From: Phycisphaerae bacterium
GTDB taxonomy: Bacteria; Planctomycetota; Phycisphaerae; UBA1845; Fen-1342
DNA: 64,000 bases
NCBI GenBank assembly: GCA_028277645.1
Contig: JANQFV010000037.1
Location: 1 to 64,000, forward strand
Direction of reading: 5' to 3'
The stretch's first letter is position 1, and each line of letters starts with the position of its first letter. Position numbers and translations under genes: made by a program. This document shows, piece after piece, positions 8,512-16,944 of the stretch. Under the pieces are notes generated by a model that worked only from the letters and a program-made list of their open reading frames with translations, was not told the origin of the DNA and made no database searches.

Positions 8512-9510
8512 ATGGCAACGACCGAAATCGATGTGAAACAGATTGGGCAGCGCGTTCAGGCGGCCAGCGCCCCGTTCCGCCAACTGCTCGACCAGATCCA
8601 GGAAGTCATCGTCGGCCAGGACGAGCTGCTGCACAAAATGCTGGTCGGCCTCCTGTCCAACGGCCACATCCTGATCGAGGGCGTCCCGGGCCTAGCCAAG
8701 ACCACGGCCGTACAGTGCCTCGCCAACGGCATTCATACCGGCTTTCAGCGCCTCCAGTTCACGCCGGACCTGCTGCCCGCGGACCTGATCGGCACGCTGA
8801 TTTACCGCCCGCAGGACGGAGACTTCGTCGTGCAGAAGGGGCCGATCTTCTCGAACATCATTCTCGCCGACGAGATCAACCGCGCGCCGGCAAAGGTCCA
8901 AAGCGCCCTGCTCGAAGCGATGCAGGAACGGCAGATCACCATCGGTAAGGAGACCTTCAAGCTTGACGAGCCGTTCCTTGTGCTCGCGACGCAGAACCCC
9001 ATCGAGCAGGAAGGTACCTATCCCCTGCCCGAAGCGCAGGTCGATCGGTTCATGCTCAAACTCATCGTGACCTACCCCACGCGCGACCAGGAGCGGCAGA
9101 TCATCGACCGCATGGCGACGACCGAGCACGACCGGCACATCGCCCCGGTGATGGAGCCCGGCGCAATCATGGCAGCCCGTCAGGTCGTCGACCAGATCTA
9201 CATCGACGACAAGATCAAAGACTACGTGGTCGAGCTCGTGCTCGCGACGCGCGAGCCGGCCCGCGCCAACGTCCCGGTCGAGGGTCTCATCCAGTACGGC
9301 GCCTCACCGCGTGCGTCGATTTTCCTGATCCTCGGTGCGAAGGCGAACGCCTTCCTCGACGGCCGCGGCTACGTCGTACCGCAGGACGTAAAGGACATCG
9401 CCCGCGACGTCCTGCGCCACCGCGTGATCCTCAGCTACGAAGCCGAAGCGGAAGAGAAAACGCCGGACGACATCGTTCGCACGGTGCTGAGCCACATTCC
9501 TGTACCCTAG
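8512..9510 (+). CDS. MoxR-family AAA+ ATPase
   Basis: A 332-aa chaperone-like ATPase, the usual lead gene of MoxR/Bat operons. Walker A is GVPGLAKT (57-64) and Walker B is IILADEINRAP (116-126). A sensor-like ATQNPIEQEGTYPLPEAQ stretch and the MoxR C-terminal helical lid follow. It is thought to work with VWA-domain partners in assembling or activating metal-dependent or periplasmic complexes. It lies upstream of DUF58, BatA and BatB genes, but is parted from them by a four-helix-bundle ORF. An AAGGAT ribosome site precedes the ATG. Confidence 0.93.
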   Translation: MATTEIDVKQIGQRVQAASAPFRQLLDQIQEVIVGQDELLHKMLVGLLSNGHILIEGVPGLAKTTAVQCLANGIHTGFQRLQFTPDLLPADLIGTLIYRPQDGDFVVQKGPIFSNIILADEINRAPAKVQSALLEAMQERQITIGKETFKLDEPFLVLATQNPIEQEGTYPLPEAQVDRFMLKLIVTYPTRDQERQIIDRMATTEHDRHIAPVMEPGAIMAARQVVDQIYIDDKIKDYVVELVLATREPARANVPVEGLIQYGASPRASIFLILGAKANAFLDGRGYVVPQDVKDIARDVLRHRVILSYEAEAEEKTPDDIVRTVLSHIPVP

Positions 9511-9549
9511 CAAACGTCGAAACGCCGAAACCAGATCCGCACTTCGGCT
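9511..9549 (+). repeat. Left flank repeat of the four-helix-bundle gene
   Basis: AAACGTCGAAACGCCGAAAC followed by CGCACTTCGG is an imperfect inverted counterpart of the CGGCTTTT-rich flank on the other side of the small ORF (9997-10046). It starts directly after the moxR stop codon. Confidence 0.45.
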
Positions 9550-9578
9550 GTACTTTCAGGTATTCAGATGGAGCTGCT

Positions 9579-9953
9579 ATGAGCCGAATTCAGGGGGACT
9601 TGAAAGAGCGCACGCTCGCCTTCGGCGAGCGCGTCTTGCGTATGTTGCGAACACTGCCGCAGGAGAATGCTGCATGGATCGTGGCGAAGCAGCTTGGCCG
9701 AAGTGGTACATCCGTCGGAGCCAACGTGTGGGAAGCCGACCATGCCCACAGCGATGCAAAGTTCGCGCAGAAGATCAGTATCGCACGCAAGGAAAGCTCA
9801 GAGACGGAATACTGGCTGACCCTGACGGAACGTACCGGGCTTGCACCCTCCAACGTCGCTACCCCCTTGCTAAAGGAAGCCGGCGAACTGACCAGAATCC
9901 TCGCTGCCATCGTCGTACGAACACAGCAGCACATAGCAGGCACAAGGCGATGA
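9579..9953 (+). CDS. Four-helix-bundle protein (23S rRNA intervening-sequence protein family)
   Basis: A 124-aa helical protein of the family found in 23S rRNA intervening sequences and scattered as orphan genes in many bacteria. Family-like features are KERTLAFGERVLRMLRTLP at the start, a QLGRSGTSVGANVWEA core and a KISIARKESSETEYWL helix. The molecular role of the family is unsettled. It interrupts the moxR-DUF58 gap and has repeats on both sides, so it looks like an inserted cassette and not an operon member. GGAG lies upstream of the ATG. Confidence 0.8.
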   Translation: MSRIQGDLKERTLAFGERVLRMLRTLPQENAAWIVAKQLGRSGTSVGANVWEADHAHSDAKFAQKISIARKESSETEYWLTLTERTGLAPSNVATPLLKEAGELTRILAAIVVRTQQHIAGTRR

Positions 9954-10012
9954 CTATCTGGTACGTGACTGCGCGATACGGAACGTCAGCGTACAGGACG
10001 AAGTCCGAGTTT

Positions 10013-10044
10013 CGGCTTTTCGGCTTTTCGGCTTTTCGGCGTTT
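10013..10044 (+). repeat. Tandem 8-bp repeat (CGGCTTTT)x3 plus a variant unit
   Basis: Three exact CGGCTTTT units and one CGGCGTTT unit lie just before the DUF58 gene. Together with the sequence at 9997-10012 they mirror, on the opposite strand, the motifs left of the four-helix-bundle gene. Confidence 0.75.
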
Positions 10045-10059
10045 GGAGTTGGCCGCGCC

Positions 10060-10935
10060 ATGATACCGAAGGACCTCCTAAAGAAGGTTCGCCGCATCGA
10101 GATCCGCACTTCGCGTATCGTGAACGAAGTGCTGGCGGGGCACTATCGCTCCACGTTCAAGGGCCTGGGCATGGAGTTCGAGGAGGTTCGCCAGTACCAG
10201 GTCGGCGACGATGTGCGCTCGATCGACTGGAACGTCACCGCCCGCTACGGCGAACCCTATATCAAGACGTTCCGTGAAGAGCGCGAGCTGACCGTGCTGC
10301 TGCTGGTCGACCTCAGCGCCTCGCACGGCTTCGGCACCAACGAACAACTGAAACGCGAGCTCGTCGCGGAGGTCTGCGCGACGCTCGCCTTCTCGGCTAT
10401 CCGTAACAACGACAAGGTCGGCCTCACTTGCTTCACGGACCACGTCGAGAAGGTCGTGCCCGCCGGCAAGGGCACGCAGCACGTGCTCCGCGTGATTCGG
10501 GAGCTGCTCTATCACCAGCCCGCCGGCCGCCGCACGAACATCGCCGCCGCACTGGAGCACCTGAACCGCACCACCAAACGCCGTGCGGTCGTATTCGTCG
10601 TCAGCGATATGCAGGACGATGGCTACGAGGACGCGTTGCGACTGGCCCGACAGAAGCACGACGTGATTCCGATCGTCATCAGCGATCCGCGTGAACACGA
10701 GCTGCCCAACGTCGGCCTGATCGAGCTCATCGACAGCGAGACGGACGAAGTCGTCGTCGTCGACACGGCGAACCGTAGTGTCCGCCAAGCGTACGCCGGT
10801 CGGGCCCGCCAAGCCCTGGAGCAACGCGATCAACTGCTGCGCAGCATGCGAATCGACAGCATCAAGGTCCAGACCGGCGAGTCGTTCGTCGACCCGCTGA
10901 CGAAGTTCTTCCGCGCCAGGGAGAAGCGCTTGTAA
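10060..10935 (+). CDS. DUF58 domain protein of the MoxR/Bat operon
   Basis: A 291-aa protein with the DUF58 signature VRQYQVGDDVRSIDWNVTAR near residue 45. It continues as a degenerate VWA-like fold (LLLVDLSAS, VVFVVSDMQDD). DUF58 proteins almost always accompany MoxR ATPases and are regarded as cytosolic partners of the BatA/B proteins. Translation would be coupled loosely to the next gene, two bases after its stop. No transmembrane segment is visible, unlike longer DUF58 proteins. Confidence 0.9.
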   Translation: MIPKDLLKKVRRIEIRTSRIVNEVLAGHYRSTFKGLGMEFEEVRQYQVGDDVRSIDWNVTARYGEPYIKTFREERELTVLLLVDLSASHGFGTNEQLKRELVAEVCATLAFSAIRNNDKVGLTCFTDHVEKVVPAGKGTQHVLRVIRELLYHQPAGRRTNIAAALEHLNRTTKRRAVVFVVSDMQDDGYEDALRLARQKHDVIPIVISDPREHELPNVGLIELIDSETDEVVVVDTANRSVRQAYAGRARQALEQRDQLLRSMRIDSIKVQTGESFVDPLTKFFRAREKRL

Positions 10936-10937
10936 TC

Positions 10938-11981
10938 ATGCCAGCAGGCACGCCGAACAACCTGTTGCACGTTCTCAAGCCAACCCGCGCCATGGGCGCA
11001 CTGTGCGCCGCGGCTCTGCTCGTGACCGTTGGCTGCCGAAGTGCAGTAGTGCCTACCCAGGATGCGGGCGTCGTCGCGAAACGCGCAGAACGCGGCCCCG
11101 TCGCCGTCGAGGTTCGCGCGGAGCCGAGCACCGTCAGCGTAGCCGAGCCGCTAACCTTCACGATTGAAACCAGCGCCGCCGCAAACGTCGACGTCGAGCT
11201 ACCCAGCGTCGACGGCGAGTTGGGCAAGCTGCGTCTGCGCGAGGTGGACGTTTCCCCTGCCATCCCGACGGAAACCGGCCATCGCTGGATCCAGACCTAC
11301 ACGCTCGAATGCTACTCCGCCGGAACGCACGAGTTGCCCGCGCTGACCGTCCGCTGCACCGACCGTCGCGATCCAGACAACGCGATCGAAAACGAGTTGA
11401 CCACACCTACCCTTCAAATCGAAGTAACGTCGCTGATCGAAGGGGAGTTCGACCCCGCCGAGTATCGCGACATCAAAAGCGCAGTCGCGTTGCCCACACC
11501 GCCAAGCCGCGCATGGCTCTGGTGGCTGCTGGCAACGTCCGGAGGCATTCTCGCCGCCATTCTGCTCGCGCTGTTACTCCGCCGCCGCGCGCGGCACGTC
11601 CGCGTCGCCCCGCCCATTCCGCCACACGAACAGGCGCTCGCAGCGTTACGTGGGCTCCGCACGGATGAACTCATCGAGCGTGGCGAGATTCACGAGTTCT
11701 ACTACCTCCTGACGAACATCGTCCGCATCTACATCGAACAGCGCTTCGGCATCATGGCGGCCGAACAGACCACGCGTGAATTCCTCGAAGCCGCCAAGGA
11801 CCAGCCGTCCCTCGGGGGCCGCTATCGCGACTTGCTCCGCAGCTTCCTCGTCGCCGGCGACATGGTGAAGTTCGCCTTGCACGTTCCGGGACAGGAGGAG
11901 TGCTTCGCGGCCTTCGACGCCGCCCTCGGCTTCGTCACCGAGACCGCGCCAGTGTCATCAACACCGGGGGCGGCGGCATGA
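10938..11981 (+). CDS. Membrane-anchored lipoprotein-like protein of the Bat operon (DUF4381-like C-terminus)
   Basis: A 347-aa protein. The N-terminus has a lipobox-like end (ALLVTVGC, about residue 33), then a beta-rich periplasmic domain of BatD type (about 50-170). One transmembrane segment (WLWWLLATSGGILAAILLAL, about 195-215) follows, then a basic stop-transfer and a cytosolic helical domain (HEQALAALRGL ... YYLLTNIVRIYIEQRFG) typical of the gene between DUF58 and BatA. A lipobox together with a later transmembrane helix is unusual; the start could instead be the internal Met at 10992. Its stop overlaps the BatA start by ATGA. Confidence 0.75.
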   Translation: MPAGTPNNLLHVLKPTRAMGALCAAALLVTVGCRSAVVPTQDAGVVAKRAERGPVAVEVRAEPSTVSVAEPLTFTIETSAAANVDVELPSVDGELGKLRLREVDVSPAIPTETGHRWIQTYTLECYSAGTHELPALTVRCTDRRDPDNAIENELTTPTLQIEVTSLIEGEFDPAEYRDIKSAVALPTPPSRAWLWWLLATSGGILAAILLALLLRRRARHVRVAPPIPPHEQALAALRGLRTDELIERGEIHEFYYLLTNIVRIYIEQRFGIMAAEQTTREFLEAAKDQPSLGGRYRDLLRSFLVAGDMVKFALHVPGQEECFAAFDAALGFVTETAPVSSTPGAAA

Positions 11982-13081
11982 GTATCCTGGAGCTGTTCCA
12001 CGTTAACTCGCGCTGGGCCCTGCTGCTCCTACTGCTCATTCCGATCGTCTGGGGCTGTGCCCGCCTGCGCAATCGCCCCACCGCAATTCGCTTCTCGTCG
12101 ACCACAACGCTGCACGGACTCGGACGAAGCTGGCGCGTGCGCCTCTGGTGGCTGCTGCCCACGCTGCGCACGTTGGTCCTCTTGCTGCTCGTCATTGCGC
12201 TGGCCCGCCCGCAAAAAGGCAACGAACAGACCCGTATCCCCGCCCAAGGCATCGCGATCCAACTGCTCGTAGACCGCTCTGGCAGCATGCAGGCCATGGA
12301 CTTTGTCATCGATAACCAACGCGTCGATCGCCTCCGCGCCCTCGAAAGCGTTGTGCAGGAATTCATCAATGGCGACGGCGAGCTCGCAGGGCGTCCCGAC
12401 GACCTGATCGGAATGATTACCTTCGCCCGCTACGCCGACGATCGCTGCCCACTGACACTCGACCACGACTACGTCGTCGAAACGCTGGCCAAAACGAAGA
12501 TCGCCACCACACGGGAAGAGGACGGCACCGCCATCGGCGAGGCGATCGGCCTCGGCGTCGAACGGCTCCGCGCCCTCGACGAGCAACAACGCCGTCGTGG
12601 CGGCGAACGCGTCAAGAGCAAGGTGATGATCCTCCTGACCGACGGCGAGAACAACGCCGGCGAGCTCGATCCGCTAACCGCCGCTGAACTCGCCGAAACC
12701 CTCGGCATCAAGGTCTACACGATCGGCGTCGGCACACGCGGCTTCGCTCCCGTTCCCGTCCGCAATCCGCTTACCGGCCGCGAAGTCCTCCAGCAGATGC
12801 GCGTCAACATCGACGAGGAGACGCTGACGCAAATTGCGGAAGCCACCGGCGGCCAGTACTTTCGCGCCACAGACACGGACTCGCTGCGCGCGATCTACAA
12901 GGAAATCGACGAACTCGAGAAAACCCGCACGGTTGAACTGCGGTATTACCAATACACCGAGTTGGCCACACACAGCGTTCGCCTCGGCCCGCTGCGCGTG
13001 CCGCCGCTGCTGCTGATCGTCTTTGTGTTATTGACCCTTGAGGTGCTCTTTCGACACACGTTGCTGCGCCGGTTGCCGTGA
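11978..13081 (+). CDS. batA: BatA-like VWA-domain membrane protein
   Basis: A 367-aa membrane-bound VWA protein. Two N-terminal membrane segments (about 12-27 and 59-77) precede a VWA domain with a complete-looking MIDAS: DRSGS at 99-103, then a Thr loop and LLTDGENNAG. A C-terminal membrane helix (LLLIVFVLLTLEVLF) closes it. The start at 11978 is chosen over the tracked 11900 because it gives an ATGA overlap with the upstream stop and begins right at the membrane segment. In the family such proteins form periplasm-facing complexes implicated in aerotolerance or stress resistance. The specific role here is not known. Confidence 0.9.
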   Translation: MSILELFHVNSRWALLLLLLIPIVWGCARLRNRPTAIRFSSTTTLHGLGRSWRVRLWWLLPTLRTLVLLLLVIALARPQKGNEQTRIPAQGIAIQLLVDRSGSMQAMDFVIDNQRVDRLRALESVVQEFINGDGELAGRPDDLIGMITFARYADDRCPLTLDHDYVVETLAKTKIATTREEDGTAIGEAIGLGVERLRALDEQQRRRGGERVKSKVMILLTDGENNAGELDPLTAAELAETLGIKVYTIGVGTRGFAPVPVRNPLTGREVLQQMRVNIDEETLTQIAEATGGQYFRATDTDSLRAIYKEIDELEKTRTVELRYYQYTELATHSVRLGPLRVPPLLLIVFVLLTLEVLFRHTLLRRLP

Positions 13082-13114
13082 GACGGCGATGAACTGAGAC
13101 GCATGTAGAACACG

Positions 13115-14146
13115 ATGCGATTCGAGAACCTCACATTCCTGCACCTGCTTTGGGTCGTCGTGGCCTTGGGCGTCATCGTGACGATCGCCTTTGCGCGCCG
13201 CCAGAACCTGCTTACGCGCTTCGCGTCGCTGAACCTCGTCGGCCAACTGACCAGCCGCGTCCACCGCGGCCGCCAGTGGGCCCGGTCCGTACTGACGCTC
13301 GTCGCCCTGCTCGCACTCGTCGTCGGCATCACCGACCCACGCTGGGGCGTGTACTACCAGGATGTCCCTCGCCGTGGCGTGGACGTGTTCTTCGTGCTCG
13401 ACGTTTCGCGCTCCATGCTGGCCGGCGACCTTTCACCCAATCGCCTGGCACGCGCAAAGCAGTATCTCGGCGACATGCTCGAGGTGATGGTCGGCGACCG
13501 CGTCGGACTCGTCACGTTCGCCGGAACACCGGTCCTCAAGTGCCCGCTGACCGTGAACTACAACGCGTTCCGCCTTACGCTCGATGAGGTCACCACTGAA
13601 AGCGCCCCCCGCGGCGGCTCACTCATCGGCGACGGCATCCGTATGGCCGCTGACGCGTTCACCGATGACGTCAAGGACTACAAAGCGATCGTCGTCATCA
13701 CCGACGGCGAGGATCACGAAAGCTACCCGATCGACGCCGCCCGCGAAGCCTTCAACGACCAGGGCATCCGCATCTACACCGTCGGGCTCGGCGACGAGGT
13801 CGAAGGCGCCCGCGTGCCTGATCGCGATCGCGATGACCTCTACCTCACGCACGAGGGCCGCGAAGTCTGGTCGAAGATGAATCCCGAGACGCTCCGCGAG
13901 ATTGCGCTCGCCGGCGGCGGAGCGTACATCCCCGTCGGCACGGCGTATGTCGACCTCGCCAAGCTGCTGTACGAGGACCGCCTCGCCCGCGCGGAAGAAC
14001 GCGAGTTCGACGTCAGCCAGGTCGAGCAGCACCGTCCGCGCTATCAGTGGTTCGCCGGGATCGCACTGGCGCTGCTGCTGATCGAGATGTTGATTCCGGA
14101 ACACCGGCTCGCGCGCCGAGAATCATGGATGGAGTCGAGCCAATGA
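13115..14146 (+). CDS. batB: BatB-like VWA-domain membrane protein
   Basis: 343 aa with the same plan as BatA: N-terminal membrane helices (about 8-26 and 58-72), a VWA domain with MIDAS DVSRS (96-100) and VVITDGEDHE, and a C-terminal membrane helix (WFAGIALALLLIEMLIP). It ends in an ATGA overlap with the following TPR gene. The tandem BatA/BatB pair defines this operon type. Confidence 0.9.
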   Translation: MRFENLTFLHLLWVVVALGVIVTIAFARRQNLLTRFASLNLVGQLTSRVHRGRQWARSVLTLVALLALVVGITDPRWGVYYQDVPRRGVDVFFVLDVSRSMLAGDLSPNRLARAKQYLGDMLEVMVGDRVGLVTFAGTPVLKCPLTVNYNAFRLTLDEVTTESAPRGGSLIGDGIRMAADAFTDDVKDYKAIVVITDGEDHESYPIDAAREAFNDQGIRIYTVGLGDEVEGARVPDRDRDDLYLTHEGREVWSKMNPETLREIALAGGGAYIPVGTAYVDLAKLLYEDRLARAEEREFDVSQVEQHRPRYQWFAGIALALLLIEMLIPEHRLARRESWMESSQ

Positions 14147-15078
14147 GTCGACGGAGCATGACTGCGCTTAGCTTGATGCTGCTGGTTGTAAAAGCAGTGC
14201 ACGCCGCCGATCCATCGCCCACGGATCTGGTCACCCAAGGTAATGCGTATCTTGAGGCTGGCGAATTCGCCGAAGCCCTGGCCGCCTACGAACAGGCCGC
14301 CGAGCTCGCCCCGGATACGCCCGAGTTGATCTACAACCAGGGTGTGGCGCACTACCGCCTCGGCGATTATGCCCGCGCAGCGGAGTTGTTCAAGGATGCT
14401 CTGTCGCCCGAGAATCCCGAGCTCGACGCCCGATCGCATTTCAACCTCGGCAACTGCGCCTACGCGACGGCCGCCCAGCAGCAGCAGGCCGATCCGCAAG
14501 CCGCGCTGGAGCAACTCGACGAGGCCATACAGCACTACCGCCGCGCCTTGGACCTGACACCCGCCGACCGCGACGCACGCGAGAACATCGAACGCTCGCA
14601 GCGGCTGATCGAGCAGATCCAGGAGCAGATGCAGCAACAACAGCAGGATCAGCAAAACCGGGATCAGGAGCAGAACGAAGACCAGGAAGAGCAACAAGAG
14701 GAACAACAACAGAACGACGAGCAGCAGGATCCAAATCAGCCCGAACAGCAACAGCAGCAGGAACAACAACAGGATCCAAACCAGCCCCAGCAGCAGGACG
14801 AGCAGCAACAGGAGCAGGAACAGGAACAGCAGCAGCAATCAGATGAAGATGAACAGCAGTCTGCCGAGCAGGAGCAGCAACCACCGCAGGCGGAACAAGA
14901 CGAACAGGACACCCAGGATCAGCAGAACGCTCAGCCCCCGCCGACGGAGATGCGCGAGATGACGCAGGAGGAGGCCGAGCGTATCCTCCAGGCGATTCGC
15001 GATCGTGAACGGCAACGTCGCGAACAACGAGCGGAACAGGAAAAAGAGCGTCAGACGCCTGTACAGCGAGATTGGTAG
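14143..15078 (+). CDS. batC: BatC-like TPR protein with a long Q/E-rich low-complexity tail
   Basis: 311 aa. The tracked start (14047) lies inside batB; the ATG at 14143 overlaps its stop and opens a signal peptide (SMTALSLMLLVVKAVHA). Tetratricopeptide repeats follow (about 25-155: NAYLEAGEFAEALAAYEQAA, YNQGVAHYRLGDYARAAELF). From about residue 165 to 275 the chain is nearly all Gln, Glu, Asp and Asn with QQQ runs and two QQDPNQP motifs. The last 35 residues return to a charged helix. BatC-type TPR proteins are thought to link the VWA proteins in the periplasm. Confidence 0.85.
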   Translation: MSRRSMTALSLMLLVVKAVHAADPSPTDLVTQGNAYLEAGEFAEALAAYEQAAELAPDTPELIYNQGVAHYRLGDYARAAELFKDALSPENPELDARSHFNLGNCAYATAAQQQQADPQAALEQLDEAIQHYRRALDLTPADRDARENIERSQRLIEQIQEQMQQQQQDQQNRDQEQNEDQEEQQEEQQQNDEQQDPNQPEQQQQQEQQQDPNQPQQQDEQQQEQEQEQQQQSDEDEQQSAEQEQQPPQAEQDEQDTQDQQNAQPPPTEMREMTQEEAERILQAIRDRERQRREQRAEQEKERQTPVQRDW

Positions 15079-15093
15079 TTGAAGCGCGAAGCA

Positions 15094-16944
15094 ATGGTCA
15101 GCGGCACACGACACGAAGAGCCGCGGACTTCAGTCCGCGCGGTACATCGACTATGCGCAGTACTAGTCGCCGCATTGGCCGGCACCGCCGTTGCCCAGGA
15201 CACGGCCGTCAAGGTCACCATCTCCGACCGTGAAACCTACGTCGGCGTACCCATCACCCTGCGCGTCATCATCGAGAACGCCGAACAGCACGACGCGCCC
15301 GAAATCCCTGAGATCGACGACCTGACCATCCGTAGCACCGGTGGCCCGCAGCGTAGCTCGCAGACCACGATCGTCAACGGACGCCGCAGCAGCTTCGTCC
15401 GCGACACCTACATCTACCAGGTCGTTCCCCAACGCGCCGGCGAGTTCACCATCCCCGCCGTCGAGGTAAACGCCGACGGCACCACCTTCCGCACGCAGTC
15501 GCTACGGATCATCGCCACGAAATCGGAGACGGACGACCTACTCTTCGTCGAAGTAGTCGGTGGACGCGACCAACTCTACGTCGGCGAGCCGCTCGACGTC
15601 ACATTACAGATCTTCCTGCGTCCGTTCGCCGATCAGCGTCTGAACTTCCGGATGAACGAAGGGCACATGTGGGGCCGCATCGACCTGCAAAACAGCTCGT
15701 GGGGCGTGTTCGCCGAACCCTTGCAGGAAATGTACACCCAGCGCCAGCGCCCCTCCGGCAAGGCCGTCATCCGCGAGGATAGCGCGGGCAACCCGCACCG
15801 CTACTTCGTCTACGAACTGCGTCACCAGACCTGGCCCCAACGCCCCGGCACGCTCGACGTCGGCGACGTGAACATCATTGTCAACTACCCCGTGCGCCTC
15901 GGTCGCGACCGTTTCTCGCTGTTCAACGATCTGACGATCGAGCAGACGCGTCCGCTCGCGGTCCAGGCCACGCTGTCGCCGATCGAGATCATGCCCTTGC
16001 CGACCGACAACCGCCCGCCCCAGTTCGAAGGCGCTGTGGGCCAGTTTACGATCACCACGTCGGCGAATCCCACCGATGTCGCCGTCGGCGAACCGATCAC
16101 GTTGACCATTCAGATCAGAGGCACGGGACGTCTGGACACGCTCGAACCGCCGCCGCTGCCCCGCGTCGCCGAGCTGACGCGCGACTTCAAGGTGCCCACC
16201 GACCCGCTCGCCGGCGAGGTGCGTGGCTCGGCCAAGCAGTTCAACCAGAGCATCCGTGCCCTGCGCGATGACGTGACTGAGATCCCCCGGATCCCGTTCG
16301 CCTACTTCGACCCGCAGAGCACTGAGTACGTTACCACGTACTCCGATCCGATCCCGCTCACTGTGCGTCCCACCGAGACCGTCTCCGCCACCGAGATCGT
16401 CGACTCCGGCGCGGCACCTCGCTCCAACGGCCAACCGCTGACCGAAGTGGCCGGCGGCATCCTGGCCAACTACGCCGGCAGTAGCGCTCTGCTCGCCCAG
16501 CAGGCCTTCACGCCGAGCTGGATCTCCAACGCACTGCTCGCCGTGCCGCCCCTGGCGTTCGTGATCACCTGGATCTTCCAGCGCCGATGCCTGCGCCTGC
16601 ACGACGAGTTATACGCCCGGCGTCGCCACGCGAAGCGCAACGCGCTACGAGTGATTGACGCCGCCGTACGCGGCGCCCAGACGCCCATCCCCGCCGCGAT
16701 CACGAGCGCCGTCGCCGGCTACGTGGCGGATCGCTGCTCCCTGCCGCCGGGCGGGTTGACGCGCGCGGAAATTCACGCCCGCCTGACAAGCCAGTCAATC
16801 GACGCCGGCCTCGTAGATAAGATCGATACGCTGCTGGAACGCTGCGAAGCCCTGGCGTACGCCCCCGCCGGCGATGAAGCGGCTCACGATCTTGCCCAGA
16901 CCGCCCGACGCTGCATCGCGCGGCTCGAGGAGGTGCGATTCTGA
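15094..16944 (+). CDS. batD: BatD-like oxygen-tolerance protein
   Basis: About 616 aa. The frame opens directly after the batC stop with TTG (15079), but the ATG at 15094 is preferred. A signal peptide (LCAVLVAALAGTAVAQ) leads to repeated beta-sandwich domains of the BatD family (VKVTISDRETYVGVPITLRV; VAVGEPITLTIQIRGTGRL), covering about 35-450. A membrane helix near 480 (ALLAVPPLAFVITWIF) and a cytosolic helical domain follow. It is the largest subunit of the operon and probably the periplasmic scaffold. The stop and the next start share one base (TGATG). Confidence 0.88.
   Translation: MVSGTRHEEPRTSVRAVHRLCAVLVAALAGTAVAQDTAVKVTISDRETYVGVPITLRVIIENAEQHDAPEIPEIDDLTIRSTGGPQRSSQTTIVNGRRSSFVRDTYIYQVVPQRAGEFTIPAVEVNADGTTFRTQSLRIIATKSETDDLLFVEVVGGRDQLYVGEPLDVTLQIFLRPFADQRLNFRMNEGHMWGRIDLQNSSWGVFAEPLQEMYTQRQRPSGKAVIREDSAGNPHRYFVYELRHQTWPQRPGTLDVGDVNIIVNYPVRLGRDRFSLFNDLTIEQTRPLAVQATLSPIEIMPLPTDNRPPQFEGAVGQFTITTSANPTDVAVGEPITLTIQIRGTGRLDTLEPPPLPRVAELTRDFKVPTDPLAGEVRGSAKQFNQSIRALRDDVTEIPRIPFAYFDPQSTEYVTTYSDPIPLTVRPTETVSATEIVDSGAAPRSNGQPLTEVAGGILANYAGSSALLAQQAFTPSWISNALLAVPPLAFVITWIFQRRCLRLHDELYARRRHAKRNALRVIDAAVRGAQTPIPAAITSAVAGYVADRCSLPPGGLTRAEIHARLTSQSIDAGLVDKIDTLLERCEALAYAPAGDEAAHDLAQTARRCIARLEEVRF

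Noticed and set aside
10013-10044. CGGCTTTT repeats as a possible CRISPR array
   Set aside because: The units are 8 bases with no spacers and no cas gene is in the window, so they are simple tandem repeats.
14044-14838. Leucine-rich 264-aa antisense ORF
   Set aside because: The poly-Leu run is simply the complement of the Q/E-coding repeats of batC. It has no ribosome site or family match.
15604-16602. 332-aa antisense ORF opposite batD
   Set aside because: A shadow of GC-rich coding DNA. Its Gly/Arg/Asp-rich composition matches no family, and the forward frame is clearly BatD.
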